Shown in pieces: positions 35,175-48,000 of a stretch of 64,000 nucleotides of DNA; within the stretch, counting starts at the first letter, position 1; every line of letters starts with the position of its first letter. Location of the stretch: assembly GCF_008831285.2 (NCBI RefSeq), contig NC_045139.1, positions 36,119,706-36,183,705 on the forward strand, in the 5' to 3' direction. This DNA is from Nymphaea colorata. Lineage: Eukaryota > Streptophyta > Magnoliopsida > Nymphaeales > Nymphaeaceae. Below the pieces are notes generated by a model. That model had not been told where the DNA came from. It did no database searches and was given only the letters and a program-made list of their open reading frames with translations. A program made the position numbers and the translations under genes.

Positions 35175-35777
35175 CGACTTCCACCAAAATCTGGATGATA
35201 GGACACAAAGAAATCTTAAAATTCAGTTCAAAATTGTTGTATTAGGAAAAGAAAAGTCCTTCTGGAGAACTTAAAGAGAAAGCTTATTTGTTTGAAAAAC
35301 AACACACGGTCTAGCCAGCAAAATCAAAATTACAGGGACATCAATTATTTTTCAAGACCCCTAACAGTGCACTTCATTCCACTGCTTTGCGACTCTAACA
35401 GATGACATTAAGTCCAACAGCCCATTGTAGCAAAAGGTCCAAACAATTGCAGAAAAAGGACAACTATCATTTCAAGCTTATGCGTGCCAAGTTCATTGGT
35501 TTCACAATCAACAAGTCCATTAACACTTGATCATCCTATAGTTGAAAAAGAAATCAAGGTAAATGCGAACAACCAGCAAATAAAGATAGCTAATCAAATT
35601 CATTCTGTCGAGCTTAAAAACCATTCACGAGCATCGTTATAAGCTAAAGGAAAAACTATAAATTGTGGACCACAATATCTGACTCTATTATGAGCATGAA
35701 AAGAAGACGAGTGAGAAGGAAGTGAAGACGAAGAAGTGCGAGTAAAGAAAAAAAGAAGGGGGAGGAAAGGGAGATAC

Positions 35778-35850
35778 CTGGTTTCGACCGACCAATCAGT
35801 AAAGTAGAGAGAGAAAGAGAGAGAGTGAGTTCGGGTATTTTAGGTTGTGA
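35778..35850 (-). other. Probable PSMG3 non-coding 5' exon
   Basis: On the minus strand, a CT-rich leader (35810-35827) ends CGAAACCAG before GTATCTCC, a good donor, and there is no ATG. It would splice to the acceptor just upstream of the start codon exon. Confidence 0.55.
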
Positions 35851-35876
35851 GATTAAAGTTGGGGCTTAAAGCCCAA

Positions 35877-36085
35877 CGGTATGGAACCTGTATTGGCCGA
35901 TTCAGTCCCGCATTAACCATTGTGAATCAAACGATATGTTATTTTTTATTAAAAAAAGAAAACCCGTTTCAAGATTATCATTCATGCCGAAATTTCTTTA
36001 AATTTTCAAGAAACTGTTCATTCTCGGGCACTGTAACCTGCTTCATTATATCGCATCGGCCGATACGTTCCAAAACCGATCCGAC
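35877..36085. mobile_element. MITE-like inverted-repeat element (GTATTGGCCGAT)
   Basis: The left end GGAACCTGTATTGGCCGAT faces an inverted GGAACGTATCGGCCGAT at the right (36056-36075 as GGCCGATACGTTCC). The core is AT-rich. Related in word content to the CGTATCG fragment at 17645. Confidence 0.5.
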
Positions 36086-36279
36086 AGCATCGTTTTAAGG
36101 TGCATAACTATGTCAGATGGTAGCAAACGATTATTCAGTCATTTGTTAATTAACGGCTGAGAGAAGGTTCTGGTTGAGCTTAGCGAACAAGAAATCACAT
36201 CTTTGAATTTCATGGGTCTGTGAGAAGTAGAAGTAGATCCTAAGTTGACGGTGCACCAAGCGATTGGATATATTTATAA

Positions 36280-36690
36280 TCATATTCGTTTTTTTGGATA
36301 TTCACATGTTTACATTCGAATTCAGATTCAATTTAAATAAAAAAAGTCATAGCTGAATCCAAATCTGAAATCTGATTTTACAATCTGAATCTATTCGAAT
36401 CTAATTTTTATATTTATATCTGAATCTGAATTTTGAACCAGATTTTACCAATTTTCAAAATTTAGTAGCATTAGATACAAAATATTTATCTAAAAATGAA
36501 TCCGATTTGAATCCATAGCTGAATCCGATTGGATATTTTTGTATATACGAATCCAAATTAAATCGGATGCCATTTATTAAATCTGAATTTGATCTGATTT
36601 CTTAATCAGAAATGTAATTTTCTTCTGTATCCAATTTTTTCGGTTTGGTTCGGTCGAATATCCGATATATTGGCATCCCTATGTGCGGGG
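36280..36690 (+). repeat. Degenerate GAATCTGAAT/GAATCCGAAT repeat
   Basis: Recurrent words such as AATCTGAATC, CGAATCCAAAT and GATTTGAATCC over 400 bp. A diverged relative occurs at 41920-42120 in the subtilase gene. Confidence 0.65.
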
Positions 36691-36934
36691 CATCAATGAA
36701 TAGAGTTTTTACATCATTCTTCTTCTCTGTGATTTACCGTTCTTTATTACAATAGGCTCTCCTAACAAGAGCTATTCTAGGGAATTTGATTTATGATCCT
36801 TCAGCGTATTTATAGCCTCAGCTTGACCATCAAAATTTCAAAAAGGCGTTCGGTGTCTTTGCATTGTTTCCAGAGTAATCCTTGAGAAAGACTTCGTCGC
36901 CCGCAAGCAAGTACTGCCCATTGATGTTTTATGT

Positions 36935-37080
36935 CTCTTGAATGAGAGATTGACCGCCTATTAGCCAACAACAAGCTCATATCTCTTGAATCGGAGATTG
37001 ACCACCTACTAGCCACAGTTCCAACAACAAACTCATATCTCTTGAGTCCAAGATTGGCTGCCTACTATCCACAGGTCCAA
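36935..37080 (+). repeat. Three tandem units of 47-57 bp
   Basis: CTCTTGAATGAGAGATTGAC, CTCTTGAATCGGAGATTGAC and CTCTTGAGTCCAAGATTGGC each start a unit followed by CGCCTATTAGCC-type words. In one frame a unit reads SLESEIDHLLATVPT, resembling a coiled-coil gag or transposase spacer, but stops interrupt it. Confidence 0.65.
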
Positions 37081-37919
37081 GTTGGTGCTCAAGACCCCTC
37101 AATGCTAATATTTAGTCTTTTAGTACACTTGTCCCGTCGCTAAAAACCACAACCAATCTTATGTTTCGACCTTAGTATTACCAGTGGCACAGCTAAGTGT
37201 GGCCATGTGAAATGGGCACGTCCCAAAATGTCTTGTTTCAACTACATTATCAAGGTTTCAGTACAATTTAACTTTAAATGTAGATTTAAGATTCACGCAC
37301 ACATATGGGACTAGTACCCACCCTTTATTTATATGCGTCTCCACCACCACTAGGCTGCCAGATGAGAGACATCATTGCCACAAATATGGAAGAGACAGGG
37401 ACAATTGTCATGGTGAGCAAGAGGCTACTATTCATTTTGTAGAATTCTTGTAGTTGGATTTTCAGCATGACCTGTATGCATCTTTTCAGTTGGATTTGTA
37501 CAAACAATTTAGAAGATGTAAGGGGTGCTGCATAAAAGTGAATGGGAGGATTCATTATTCTTAGAGGTAAATATAGGAATATGATTAACGTTCAAGATGG
37601 CAAGGTTGAGGACTGATCTGTTTTAACACCCTTCACAATTCCCCCACAAACTTATTTCTGCTAATGTGCATGTGCAGTTGGTTTAGGATATGCTGCTTCA
37701 AATTGAAATTGCAGTGGATCAGCAGGTCCCTGCTTCCCTTTAGATTCATCTTGTATTGCATGTGGGCTAACTGTATAGGTCACTAATCTCATCTAGAAGG
37801 TTCATACATTGGGATTCTGATTTTGAGGGCATCAACACAATTGTGATTCTCAACATTCCAGAAAGAAGATGGTAATGGAGATGACCAGTCCATCAAGTGG
37901 AACAAGCTGTTATGTTGTT
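37081..37919. other. Intergenic and subtilase 3' UTR
   Basis: No other gene recognised; the part adjoining 37920 will be the subtilase 3' UTR on the minus strand. Confidence 0.4.
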
Positions 37920-40900
37920 TCAGATTGGACCGATTCCAACCGAAATCGGGCTTCTAACATGGTGCACACCATCCGACCAATTCAACCACCCAAACACAAA
38001 ACCATGAGGAGAACCTTTCTTAGTTTTGACAGTCACTGTGAATTTCTTCTCTTCACCGATCCTCTCAAATTTCAAACTTTGTGGTCTCACTGAAACCAAA
38101 ATTTCTGGTGGCGAGTCGATGCTGGCTGTGTATGTTCTGGGCTTCCCAACATTCTTCACGATTCTGGAAATTGTCTTTGTTCCCTCGAGATTGGAGATGG
38201 TGATTGAAGGATAATTCAAGTCTGTAACCTCTGGAACACGTACAGAACATGAGTAAGATCTTCCGGCAACTAAGAAGATCTTCTTCTTGTTATAACCAAT
38301 AGCACACAGGAAGTTGAGGTAATCTGTCGCGTTAATGTCATAAACCAGGCCAGGATCCAAAGCCCCGTTGGGATGAAGATGCCCAGATCCATAGTCCAAT
38401 GGCGTTGCCACTGATTTAGGTCCATTTGTAATTGGCTTCTTTAGGTTGTCCTGCTGGATTGCTTCAGAATTCAAAGAAAAGACAAAATAGAGCATATTCA
38501 TTATGTCGTATTAAGGAAACCGAATGCCAAATGCATAGCAATAGTAACTGATTTTTCATAACAGGAAATTGGCAGCAGGTCACTAACTTAAAGCTTCTTT
38601 CTAGCACAAATTACTGTGCTTGAACAATTCACATTCTATGAGAATAAGAAAGTTGTGATCCATACCTGTAGTCATGATTGCTGACCTGATTGCAGCTGGG
38701 CTCCAGTCAGGGTGAGCATTCTTGAGGAGGCCAACAATGCCGGAAACATGTGGGCATGACATGGATGTACCTGACAGTAGAGTAAAATTAGACCGGCGCT
38801 TGTCAAAGTTATATTCTGATGGCGACAACAACGGATTGTAGGACGCAAGGATTTCCACTCCTGGCGCTGTAATATCAGGCTTCATTAAGAGGAAGAAAAA
38901 CACTCTAGTTAGTACTCAACACAATATAGATTCTAGATGCATTCACAATTTTATGACATAACATGGATGCAAACCTTGAGGATATCTGGCGTGATAGAGT
39001 TGAACCCTCGTGATGAGAAAAAGGCCATTACTGGAGCAGGTGTTGTCCGCAGCTTTGTAATTGAAGGGCCTACATATGCGACTGCCATCCTGCAAATGTG
39101 TTCACCCTCTCTAATTCAGAGTATAGCCTTATCAAGAAAGGTTAAAATTCATTCTTCCTCAAGAGAGACGGACAGTTAAGGTTAAACAGGAAGAGTCATG
39201 CAAGCCCTCTCTAATTCAGAGTGTTCACCCATATGTAAACTTTTAAATTCATTATCTGTGAACTCTGCATCTTAAGCTAACACAGCTTAGTAATTAATGG
39301 AGCAATGCTTTGGAAGTTTAACAAGCAGAGGTTGTTGATCTATGCAAACCAGCTCAATGCACAGAAAAGCTGACCTAAATTCTGTTTCATGCAATTTCTA
39401 ACAAAATTTTGGCAGCTCTATCCATCAAGCATAGTTTCCATGAGCCATTTCTGGCATGGATGGTTCGGGATTATAAGATTCGTGAGGTTTAGTTCTGGTG
39501 GCATGACCCTTCTAAACTTCAACCATGATATTTCAAATGTCATCAACTACGCTATACAATATTCAAAATAAAATCATGCAACATACTTTCTAGAATTAAT
39601 GTAGGCGAAGAGCTCCTTGGAATCATTGAGCCTAAGCTGAGTAGCTGGAAGAACGTAAGGTTCAGGATTGACAACATTGCCTGTATACTCGTCGTTACAC
39701 ACAATCATCCCGACACCTCCAGCATCTTTAACTTCAATGCCCTTCAGTATATTTTCATAAGCAGAATCACTGAGGCAAGTTATGATCTTGCCCTTGACCT
39801 TTTTGGGATCAAGAGTACCTGTTCGACAGTAGTTTCTGCACAAATTAAGTAGAAAAAGAAAAGCCAAATTATAATGAATAGAAGCTTCTGTATGATGTTA
39901 AATGCATGAACCAATAAATTAACCATTGCCATGCATCAAAGGCCTTTGATTCAATAGATTCATCAGGCTTTTTCTGTTGTTATCTGCGATCATTTATGTT
40001 GTTCTTAGTTTTTCCACAGTAATAAGGATCGTCTGTTAAGTAATGCACAGCAAACTTACGCAGAGAAGGGCTTGGCATTTGCAGCTCTGACATCCGCTCC
40101 TTTCGCCAATGGATATAATTTTTTCGCCAATGAACTTGAAGAAGAAAGGCTTGCTCCCTAAGATGTTAAAAAACTAGATAAATTCTGCAGCTCTACAAAA
40201 AAACGATGTTAAAGACAGTACTAAGTCTTCTTAGCAAGGACAAACCCAAAAAGAAAAAGCGGTATAGCTCGAGTAAGGATGTTTCTATCTCTACTATTAG
40301 AAACTAATATATCATGAACTCAATTTTGCTGCCTGTACTTGGTTCTGATGCTGATACTAGTTGACCAAATCCTTTCGTGGTTCATGAAATGCTAATCACG
40401 TTCATACTACCAGGTGCTGCAAAAGATTGATAGTATTTGAAATTTAGAAGATGAAATTCTCAGCAGAAGTGGAAATGCCAAGTCATATGCTATGGGTTGT
40501 TCTCTCAATTTCTACACAGTTATTACTTCTTTAACATTTTCAAAACTATCGGGTTACATCCAACTTCTTTTTCGTCAAATTAGGATTCCCAATTCAGATA
40601 GCAGTAAGAAAAAAGAGAAACACTAAAAGGGAAATGTGCAAGACCAACCCGAAGAGTCTTATTGTTGCCAAGAGAAAGATAAGAAACGAACTCCCTGTCC
40701 AAGGTGCTAGCAGCAACGGTAATCAACCACGGAGCCACATTAGACACTGACTGCAGCATCGGGCCATCGTTGCCGGCGGAGGCGACCACCGTGATCCTTC
40801 GGCTGACGGCGTGGAACGAGCCGATTGCGATGGCGTCGTTGAAGTAGTCATGAGGTGAGCCGCCGAGCGAAAGGGTGATGACGTCGACGCCGTCCCTGAT

Positions 40901-42398
40901 CGCAGAGTCGAAAGCAGCCAATATGTCAGCATCAAAACACTGGCGATCCCAGCAGACCTTGTAGGTCGCGAGACGAGCCCTTGGAGAGCCGCCCTTCGCC
41001 GTTCCGTTAGCCGCGCCGAATATGCTCGCGTTCGGCACGAAGCTGCCTGCAGCTGTAGACGCGGTGTGAGTGCCATGACCTTCCGAATCTCGAGCAGACC
41101 TGCCGTCCTTTGGGTGCTCACCGGCGCCGTTGACGTAGCCCTTGTCAAAGTAGCGTGCGCCGATCAGCTTTCTGTAGTCCAGCCGCCATTGGAGACGTTC
41201 AATTACGGCCCGAGTACCTTAGCTTGTTGCAAAATATTGGAAGAAAAGGAGAGGGAAATCCGAAGTTGGGCGGCAAACCTGTTGCATTTAACACCATTCA
41301 CATCGGTCGCATTCTGGCATACTCCTTTCCACCTTGCAGGCACAGGTCCGAGACCTTCATCACTAAAGCTCTCTGACTCTGGCCAAACTCCTGCTACCAC
41401 CAAGATCAGATGTCAAAAATTACAGGGCTTTTTAGTATTTCCTCAGGTACATAGGCCTACTCCTGATGCCACCGAGATCAGATTTCAACAATTGCAGGAA
41501 ATTTTCATTATTCCCTTACATGTGCAGGCCCAACTCCTCCCACCACCAAGATGGGATGTCAAAGGTGGCAGGAAATTTTCATTATTTAATAGCCTCAGGA
41601 CATCGAATCATAAGCTTTTTGACGAAGTATGAAACCTGTGGAGGAGAAATTAAACGATGCAAAAATCCTCTTCTCTATAAACTTCATGAAATTTAAGAGA
41701 ACGTCTTGTCCATATATAAAAATATGATGAAGACGAAGCATGATCCTTTGGTCCATCCTTTTAAAGTCTTGCATGCAACTCAACATTAAGATGGTTGTAG
41801 TGACGACGATCCATCTAATACAAAAAAGTCAGTCAAAGGAAAGCATACAAGAACAGTACTAGTACCAGCAGCACCGGCATTAGTGTCGAGGATGCCAATT
41901 GATGGATTGTGATTGTAGGTCTACATCCGAATTTGATTAGTTGGGTTCGGAAAAGATTGGATCCAGTTACCATTTTGAATTTGGTATATTATTTTAGCAT
42001 CCGAGTCCAAATCCTATCTAAATGATAGATTTTGAGATAGGCGAATACAGTTCCATCCTCAGAAAATCCGAACTAATACAAATCCGAATAGTTTTGATCA
42101 GATCCAATTCCATATTCCCAACTAAATCAGCCATGAAAAAGAAAAATCTGAGCAAGAGTTGCAGACGAGGTACGCTAACTATATATAATCAAAATCACAC
42201 TGTTTGAAATTAAAGGGTAGAAGTAATCCCACCTGTGTCGAAGTGTCCAATAATTACATCTTCACCGTAGTGGCCTTTCTCCCACAATGAATTCGGCGTA
42301 GTCTTTCCTTCACTCTCCAGGCCCAGAAACTCCCATGAACGAGTTGTATGGAGTTGATGCTCCTTGTTGGGGAACACAGACACAACACCAGGATGCTC

Positions 42399-42446
<48 letters not shown>

Positions 42447-43467
42447 AATGTGTTTGTTATGGCAAATCAAATTAATGGAGAAGAAACGGGAGACGCTTTC
42501 TTACTGGACAATTCTGTGGCTTCGTCTTCATCTAGAATTGCAGCAAATCCGTTGATGTTGTTCGTGTAGGAATAAAATATTGATTCCTCCGCTTTTTCTA
42601 CTCTGAAAAAAGGCGAGGAAAACAAGATGAAGTGAGAGGCGAACTGGCGATGCCCGGATTTAATTTCATCTTCCATAAGTGGACAACCTTGCGATTAAAT
42701 GTAAACAACGTTCTAGTAAAGTCCCCAAAATATATATGATAGCATATGAAATCCTAAAAGTTCAAATAAGTTGGCCGACCATATAAGAAATGGACTAATT
42801 TTAACAATAAAAAAAATGTTCTAAAAGTGTGTGTCTATATATATATATATATATAATTGATCCTCGTAACTCATTGTTGATAACATCTGCCCCTTAGCAT
42901 AACTAGTCAGTCTGAGAGGCATGCAAAATGCATGCAGCCAGTTTGATTCACGTGGATGTTGTTCTTTTTAACTGGAAATGGTAGCATGAACAACATTTGA
43001 GTTGAAAGATGTCTCATGAAGCCGTGGCAACGCAAGTTCCGAAGCCTCTATAGACCCTGGGGCAGGGAGAACGGAGGGTGGCTCGCATACCACCATTGTT
43101 GACAACATCTTATCGTGTCAAGATCTATGTGTATAATAATATATGTATGCAATTTTCTCCTTATTATATGTTAAGAGAAAACATTGACTGGGAAAAGATA
43201 TGAAGATGTGATGGTATAATATATATTTCGTACCCTCCTAAAACAGATCCAAGAAGTTGGTGGTGAGAATTGATCACGTTTTGTTGAACATCTGCTGCTG
43301 CTGATATGTGAGAATGTGCTCCCAAGTACACTACGTATGACTGTCACCATGTAAAACGGAAAAGCCAAGTTACAATGTTACTTTCCCTGTATCATCAGCT
43401 TATCCCATGTTCCCCGAAATCCCAAAAAAATAAAAAGAAAATTTGTGATTTAATAGCAACTGCTTCG

Positions 43468-43504
<37 letters not shown>

Positions 43505-43588
43505 TTTCTTCACTGCCAAAGTGGTGGGGATGACAGCCAAAGAGAGGAAGAAGAGAACCAGAACGAGCGACTGCATCCTGTAACTCAT
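37920..43588 (-). CDS. SBT5.3: Secreted subtilisin-like protease, SBT5.3/AIR3-like
   Basis: Exons in coding order: 43588-43505, 43340-43234, 42602-42505, 42397-42233, 41390-41279, 41171-40649, 40157-40060, 39835-39587, 39089-38975, 38879-38666, 38461-37920. Lengths sum to 2,307 nt, 768 residues plus stop, with every phase consistent. Signal peptide at about residues 1-25 (ATG at 43588; a second in-frame ATG at 43576 would also serve). Inhibitor I9 propeptide about 29-115 ([23 protein letters not shown]). Catalytic residues D150 (FDTGVWPES), H221 (GHGTHTAS), the oxyanion Asn (SAGNDGP) and S556 (SGTSMSCPH) are all present. A PA domain lies inside the catalytic domain, and an Fn3-like C-terminus ends the protein. 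Such enzymes act in the cell wall on peptides and wall proteins. The multi-intron layout fits SBT5 rather than intron-poor SBT1. SSRGF replaces the usual SSRGP. Confidence 0.94.
41381..41593 (-). repeat. 73-bp triplication spanning the exon 5 acceptor of the subtilase
   Basis: GGCC-led units start at 41381, 41454 and 41527, exactly 73 bp apart, sharing AACTCCTGCTACCACCAAGA-like and TTCATTATT-like words. The first includes ten bases of exon 5 and the working acceptor. The second carries a matching GGCATCAG/GAGT acceptor-like site on the minus strand; the third has a weaker one. Confidence 0.88.
42401..42442 (-). repeat. (CT)21 tract forming the pyrimidine tract of subtilase intron 3
   Basis: On the coding strand the CT run is followed directly by the AG acceptor and exon 4 (42397). 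Confidence 0.93.
43471..43500 (-). repeat. (CT)15 tract beside the subtilase exon 1 donor
   Basis: On the coding strand the run begins four bases after the exon 1/intron 1 junction at 43505/43504. Confidence 0.93.
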
Positions 43589-43641
43589 CCCAATCTGTGT
43601 CGTCTGGATACGTGATATGAAATGCTTGCCATCCTTGCATC

Positions 43642-43648
43642 TTATATT
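43642..43648 (-). promoter_or_regulatory. Possible TATA box of the subtilase gene
   Basis: CCAATATAAG on the minus strand, about 55 bp upstream of the ATG at 43588, leaving a short 5' UTR. Confidence 0.4.
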
Positions 43649-45011
43649 GGAATTAGAATGTCTACAAGGTAAGTAGTAATTGAGAAAGATTTGAATCAGT
43701 AAAATGGATTCATTGTCGTTTTGACAGCATGATCTTAACTGTATTTTGTCATTGCAGAAAAGGAATCTATGTATATGGCCTGATCAACGCAGAGAGAGAG
43801 AGAGAGATTCATGTCCATCTCCTGGAAAGGAAATCGAGCTCAAGTTTCCATTTTCTTCGATCGGTTGCAGCTTTTGATCATGCTGAAACAGTTGGATATC
43901 ATATCTCCACCTGTGCATGAATATATTATGAAAATGATCTGAAGTATGCTCACCATTCAATATCTTGATCAAGCCAATGGAAAGATGCGGTTAAAACAAC
44001 ATTATTTCCCACTTGAGAAAGTTTCGTTCTACCATTAAAAAATGTACCTTTTGCGGTCCTTGAAGAAATGAACATTTTTTTTTAGGGCAAGAGTATAATT
44101 GCTTTTTGTGGGATGAAAAATATAAAGGACATATTATTTGGGCAAGGTGATTAATCTTTCGCTACTTGTGTTCCTCTCTTTCTTTATGTGAATGATCCCC
44201 AGATTTGCTCACACCAATCACATATTTGTGGCCTTAACTGCGTATCATATTTCAATTTAATTTAAGATCTTGAAGGACCTAGACCGGTCAATAGGATGAA
44301 TGCTTAAAGATGCTATTGAAATAAGGACATTTATGGGATTTCGGTTTCTACAAGCAGATATGAAGCATTTGATAAGAAGAGTACCATACAAATATATGGC
44401 CTCTAGCGTTTGATTGTTAAATCTAGCGAGAAAAAAATATCCATAATCACTCTATATTTCGTAATGTATTTTAAGGACACAATGTTCTTCCTATCGAGTG
44501 CCCTCTTAAAATATTTGATTTTTCTATCCAAAATTACTACCCGCTTCTTGGTTTTGCATGATGTGGGCAGCCACAACCCCGTGCGTCGATAAAGGACAGA
44601 GCTCATATCACCATGTAGCTGCAACAAAGATGATAACAGTTTTACCAATGACTAAGACAACGAGAAGGAAAAGCGCATTCCCTTCCTCCTCCATCACACA
44701 CAAACAAAAAGGAGGATCTTGCCAAGAAAGAGAATTTGCCGGAGGGACGTGCAACAGAATTAGATGAGGTGCTAGTTTCCTGTCCAATACAACAAGCACA
44801 ACAATTTTGAATCGCGAAGCCTCCTTTCTTTCAGTAGGAAAGGTTGCACGGCCGAACTTTTTCTACTTTTCGCATCTCAAATAGAGACTAGTAACAACTA
44901 TGGAAGTACAGAAGGAACAGAAGAATTTCCAAAAATTAATTATGAGTCAAATTCTGCTAGGAATTGGTGGATGCACATGTTCTGTAAAAACAGGAGGATT
45001 GGCACCCAGTT
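43649..45011. other. Intergenic between subtilase and SELENOF genes
   Basis: Holds the subtilase promoter and SELENOF 3' UTR. A short GA run at 43790-43807. No other gene recognised. Confidence 0.4.
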
Positions 45012-48000
45012 TTAGCTCGACTCTCTGCTTGGTTTCACCTTCTCTCTCAAAAACTGCTGCACATGCTCGCGCTTCCAGTTGTCAATTCTGCAAGGATAAG
45101 AGGAAACTTACAATGTCAGTTATAGAGATTCAAAGTAATAGAGGGATCTAAGATCCTCGCTTTTACCTGGGTAAGAGTAAATGTATGGCAAACCATAGCC
45201 TAAATTTAGAGCAGTCTCGTTCCAGAGTGTGTCAGTGCCACAGATGATTTAATAGACTAACAATCGAAAACATAATTTGGAAAAAATGGCGGTAAAAAAA
45301 AAATAGACTGTAACCGTCAAAAATTAGCCCATATTCTGAAAATATAGAAAAAATGAGGCCAATGCTACGACAGATGCTTATTCATGTGCCCAACCTAAAT
45401 AGATGATTGGACCTGTTTTTCCAGGATGTTTGGAGAATTTATTAATTATTTATGTATCTGAAAAGAAAAGAATTCAGACTAATTCTCTTGAGAAGAAACA
45501 GAAATTAGAATTAGAGAATTCAAATTTCAAAATTGATGGAACATTTGAATAACCAGTATACCTATTCTTCATATAGTGCATTTCAACACGCAAAACTATT
45601 CTTACATATTTCTGGAACTGACTTCAAAATGCTCCTTTGGAAGTTTACAACTAGATGCAGTTTATGCATTTGGGAAGCAAGTCGGTCTTCCCTTTGTAAG
45701 TACACTAAAATGTAGATTTAGTAGACACCAGCTCTTACAGGTGGTGGCTACCACATGCAGGGTGCAACGGGGCAACTCCTTTCTAAATGTCTGTAAGTCC
45801 CTCCAATTGCCAGCTCATAAAAAGAACCTATGTGATTTTATATTCCAGAATAACAAACTGGTATACCATTATAAATTCCATTATTATATTCCTATCAGGA
45901 ACTGTTTCCATCTCAAATACCAAGATGACTCGCACTGCCAGTTAAAACTCTGATTCTTCTATAGATAAAGTTAACTGCAGGAAGATGCTCCAGTGATTAT
46001 GTATACAACAACAAAAAAAAAAAAAAACAGAGATGTTTTTGTCCAGACACTTTTTTTTAGACTTTAAAATGTATTTAAAACATACCCAAGGAGGTTAACA
46101 AGCAGCTTACTTAACAAGAGATACACGCATAATCCATTTAGCAGATGCTCCTAGGCAGTGCCTCAGTTGGATATACAAGCAAACAAACAAATGAAACATT
46201 CATGACAAAAGAGCCACATGCATCTGAATTCAGCAAGTATTTGGGTACTAAACCAACCTTATTGTTTCTTTGGTTTCACCATCCTCATTGACCATGATCA
46301 GTTTCGGGGGTGAAGCATAAGCATATTGAACTTTCACATATGGAAACTGATCTTTGTCTTCTTCGATGAAGGACACAATTTCAGGATAAAATACAAGTTT
46401 CCTCATGCAGACCTCCAATATTGCACCAGAGTATGTAACCTAAGTTGCAATTGAACAGTTGTTAGATTCAAGTCATTCAACAATAGGACATATAAGAAGT
46501 CTAACAAGATAAAATGCAACGTAGTAATGTATCATAAAAAATTATAATTTTTTAAGGTTCAAAAATTCAAAAAGCATAAAAAAAGTCAGAAAAGATTAAA
46601 AAATGTTTTTTATAGAAAAACATGTCACACATAAATAAAGTCTTATTATAGCAATGAACATTCATCAATTTAACATAACATAATCATGATGTCATAAATC
46701 ATAGCACATCAAGAAATAAGTTCAAAGTTTTAAACATCAATATTGTAAAAGCCACATCGTAATGCATATCGGTCAGGCCGACCAACGTAACATATTGCAA
46801 ACATATCGTCAATTATATTTTAATTCATAAAAGATAGAAAAAATAGGAAAATGGAGAATAATTTGGAAACAATCTTGAAAAATCAACAAAAATGTGTTCT
46901 ATATAAAAAATTCATTACACACATAATGAACCTTCATGATTTATTGTTCATAAGTAATGAAACGTTAATAAAATAAAGTGTAAAGTTGTAAATTTTAAAG
47001 TATTTTACAACACATCAAAACGAATAATCTGTAGTCGTTAATTGTCAAATGAGAATTGAAATATGTTTATGATTAAATAACATCATGATTATTCTCAATC
47101 GATACAATATTCATTATCTTCTTCATTTTCATCCTCATCCCTTCAAGCTGGTGATTTCTCCCTCAAATAATGATGTCTTGGCAATTTCTTTTTAAAATGG
47201 TGAAAACCCACCTCTCACAACTCTTAGAGGTGTTGAAAATGAAAGGGAAGAGGAACTGTTTTAAAAAAAATCACAACAAAAAAGGGGCATCAAACCCATT
47301 TTGAAAAAAAAAGTCATATGGTAAGATATGGCCTGTATCAGCTGTAAGATACGGCTGTCACAAGCACAATACACATGCATTTTGTTATCATGCCAGTAAT
47401 ATATAGGTTTTTCCAATCTATACAATACGTATCTAGTATCTACGATACGGATAACACTGTTATACATCACAAGATGAACTTGCTTAACGCAAATAATAAA
47501 TGATCGGCAATCGCCAATGTCAACTACAAGAAATCAGAAAAATTCCTATCTTTCTTCAACAAGAAGTTAATCTTTTAGGTGTGAAACTGCAAATATAGCT
47601 TCAAATTGACATTTTCTGAGTTCTCCCTTAAGTAGCAACTAGCAAGATCTCCCTCATCTTCAAAAGCAGCATACTTTCATCCACCACAGACTTTGATTGG
47701 CTGTAGTAGTTACTAGTTACTAACTACCCAAAATCAAGCCAAAGACAATGGCACAAGGAGCACTCCATTATAATACGACTATTGACTTGCACTGACCTAA
47801 TCATGATTAGCAGTTGGCTCCAATTGCCCCATTTTAAGCCTAACTAAGCTCATCAACTGAGCTCGATGAGATGCGTTAGGAGCAGCATGCACTGTAAACT
47901 GAGGGCAAACAATATCCTGTGAAATTTCTTCAAAAATGTGAATAGAAATATGAACATGCTTCCACATGGACACCAACAAAAGGTGAAAGAAAAATATAGA

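Noticed and set aside
41381-41593. CRISPR-like direct repeats
   Set aside because: Three contiguous 73-bp units without spacers in a plant intron are an ordinary tandem duplication.
41066-41632. 188-residue plus-strand frame
   Set aside because: Antisense across subtilase exons 5 and 6 and intron repeats; no recognisable protein.
43395-43640. Alternative frame starting at 43640 across subtilase exon 1
   Set aside because: Lacks a signal peptide and does not splice in phase into the propeptide; the frame from 43588 does both.
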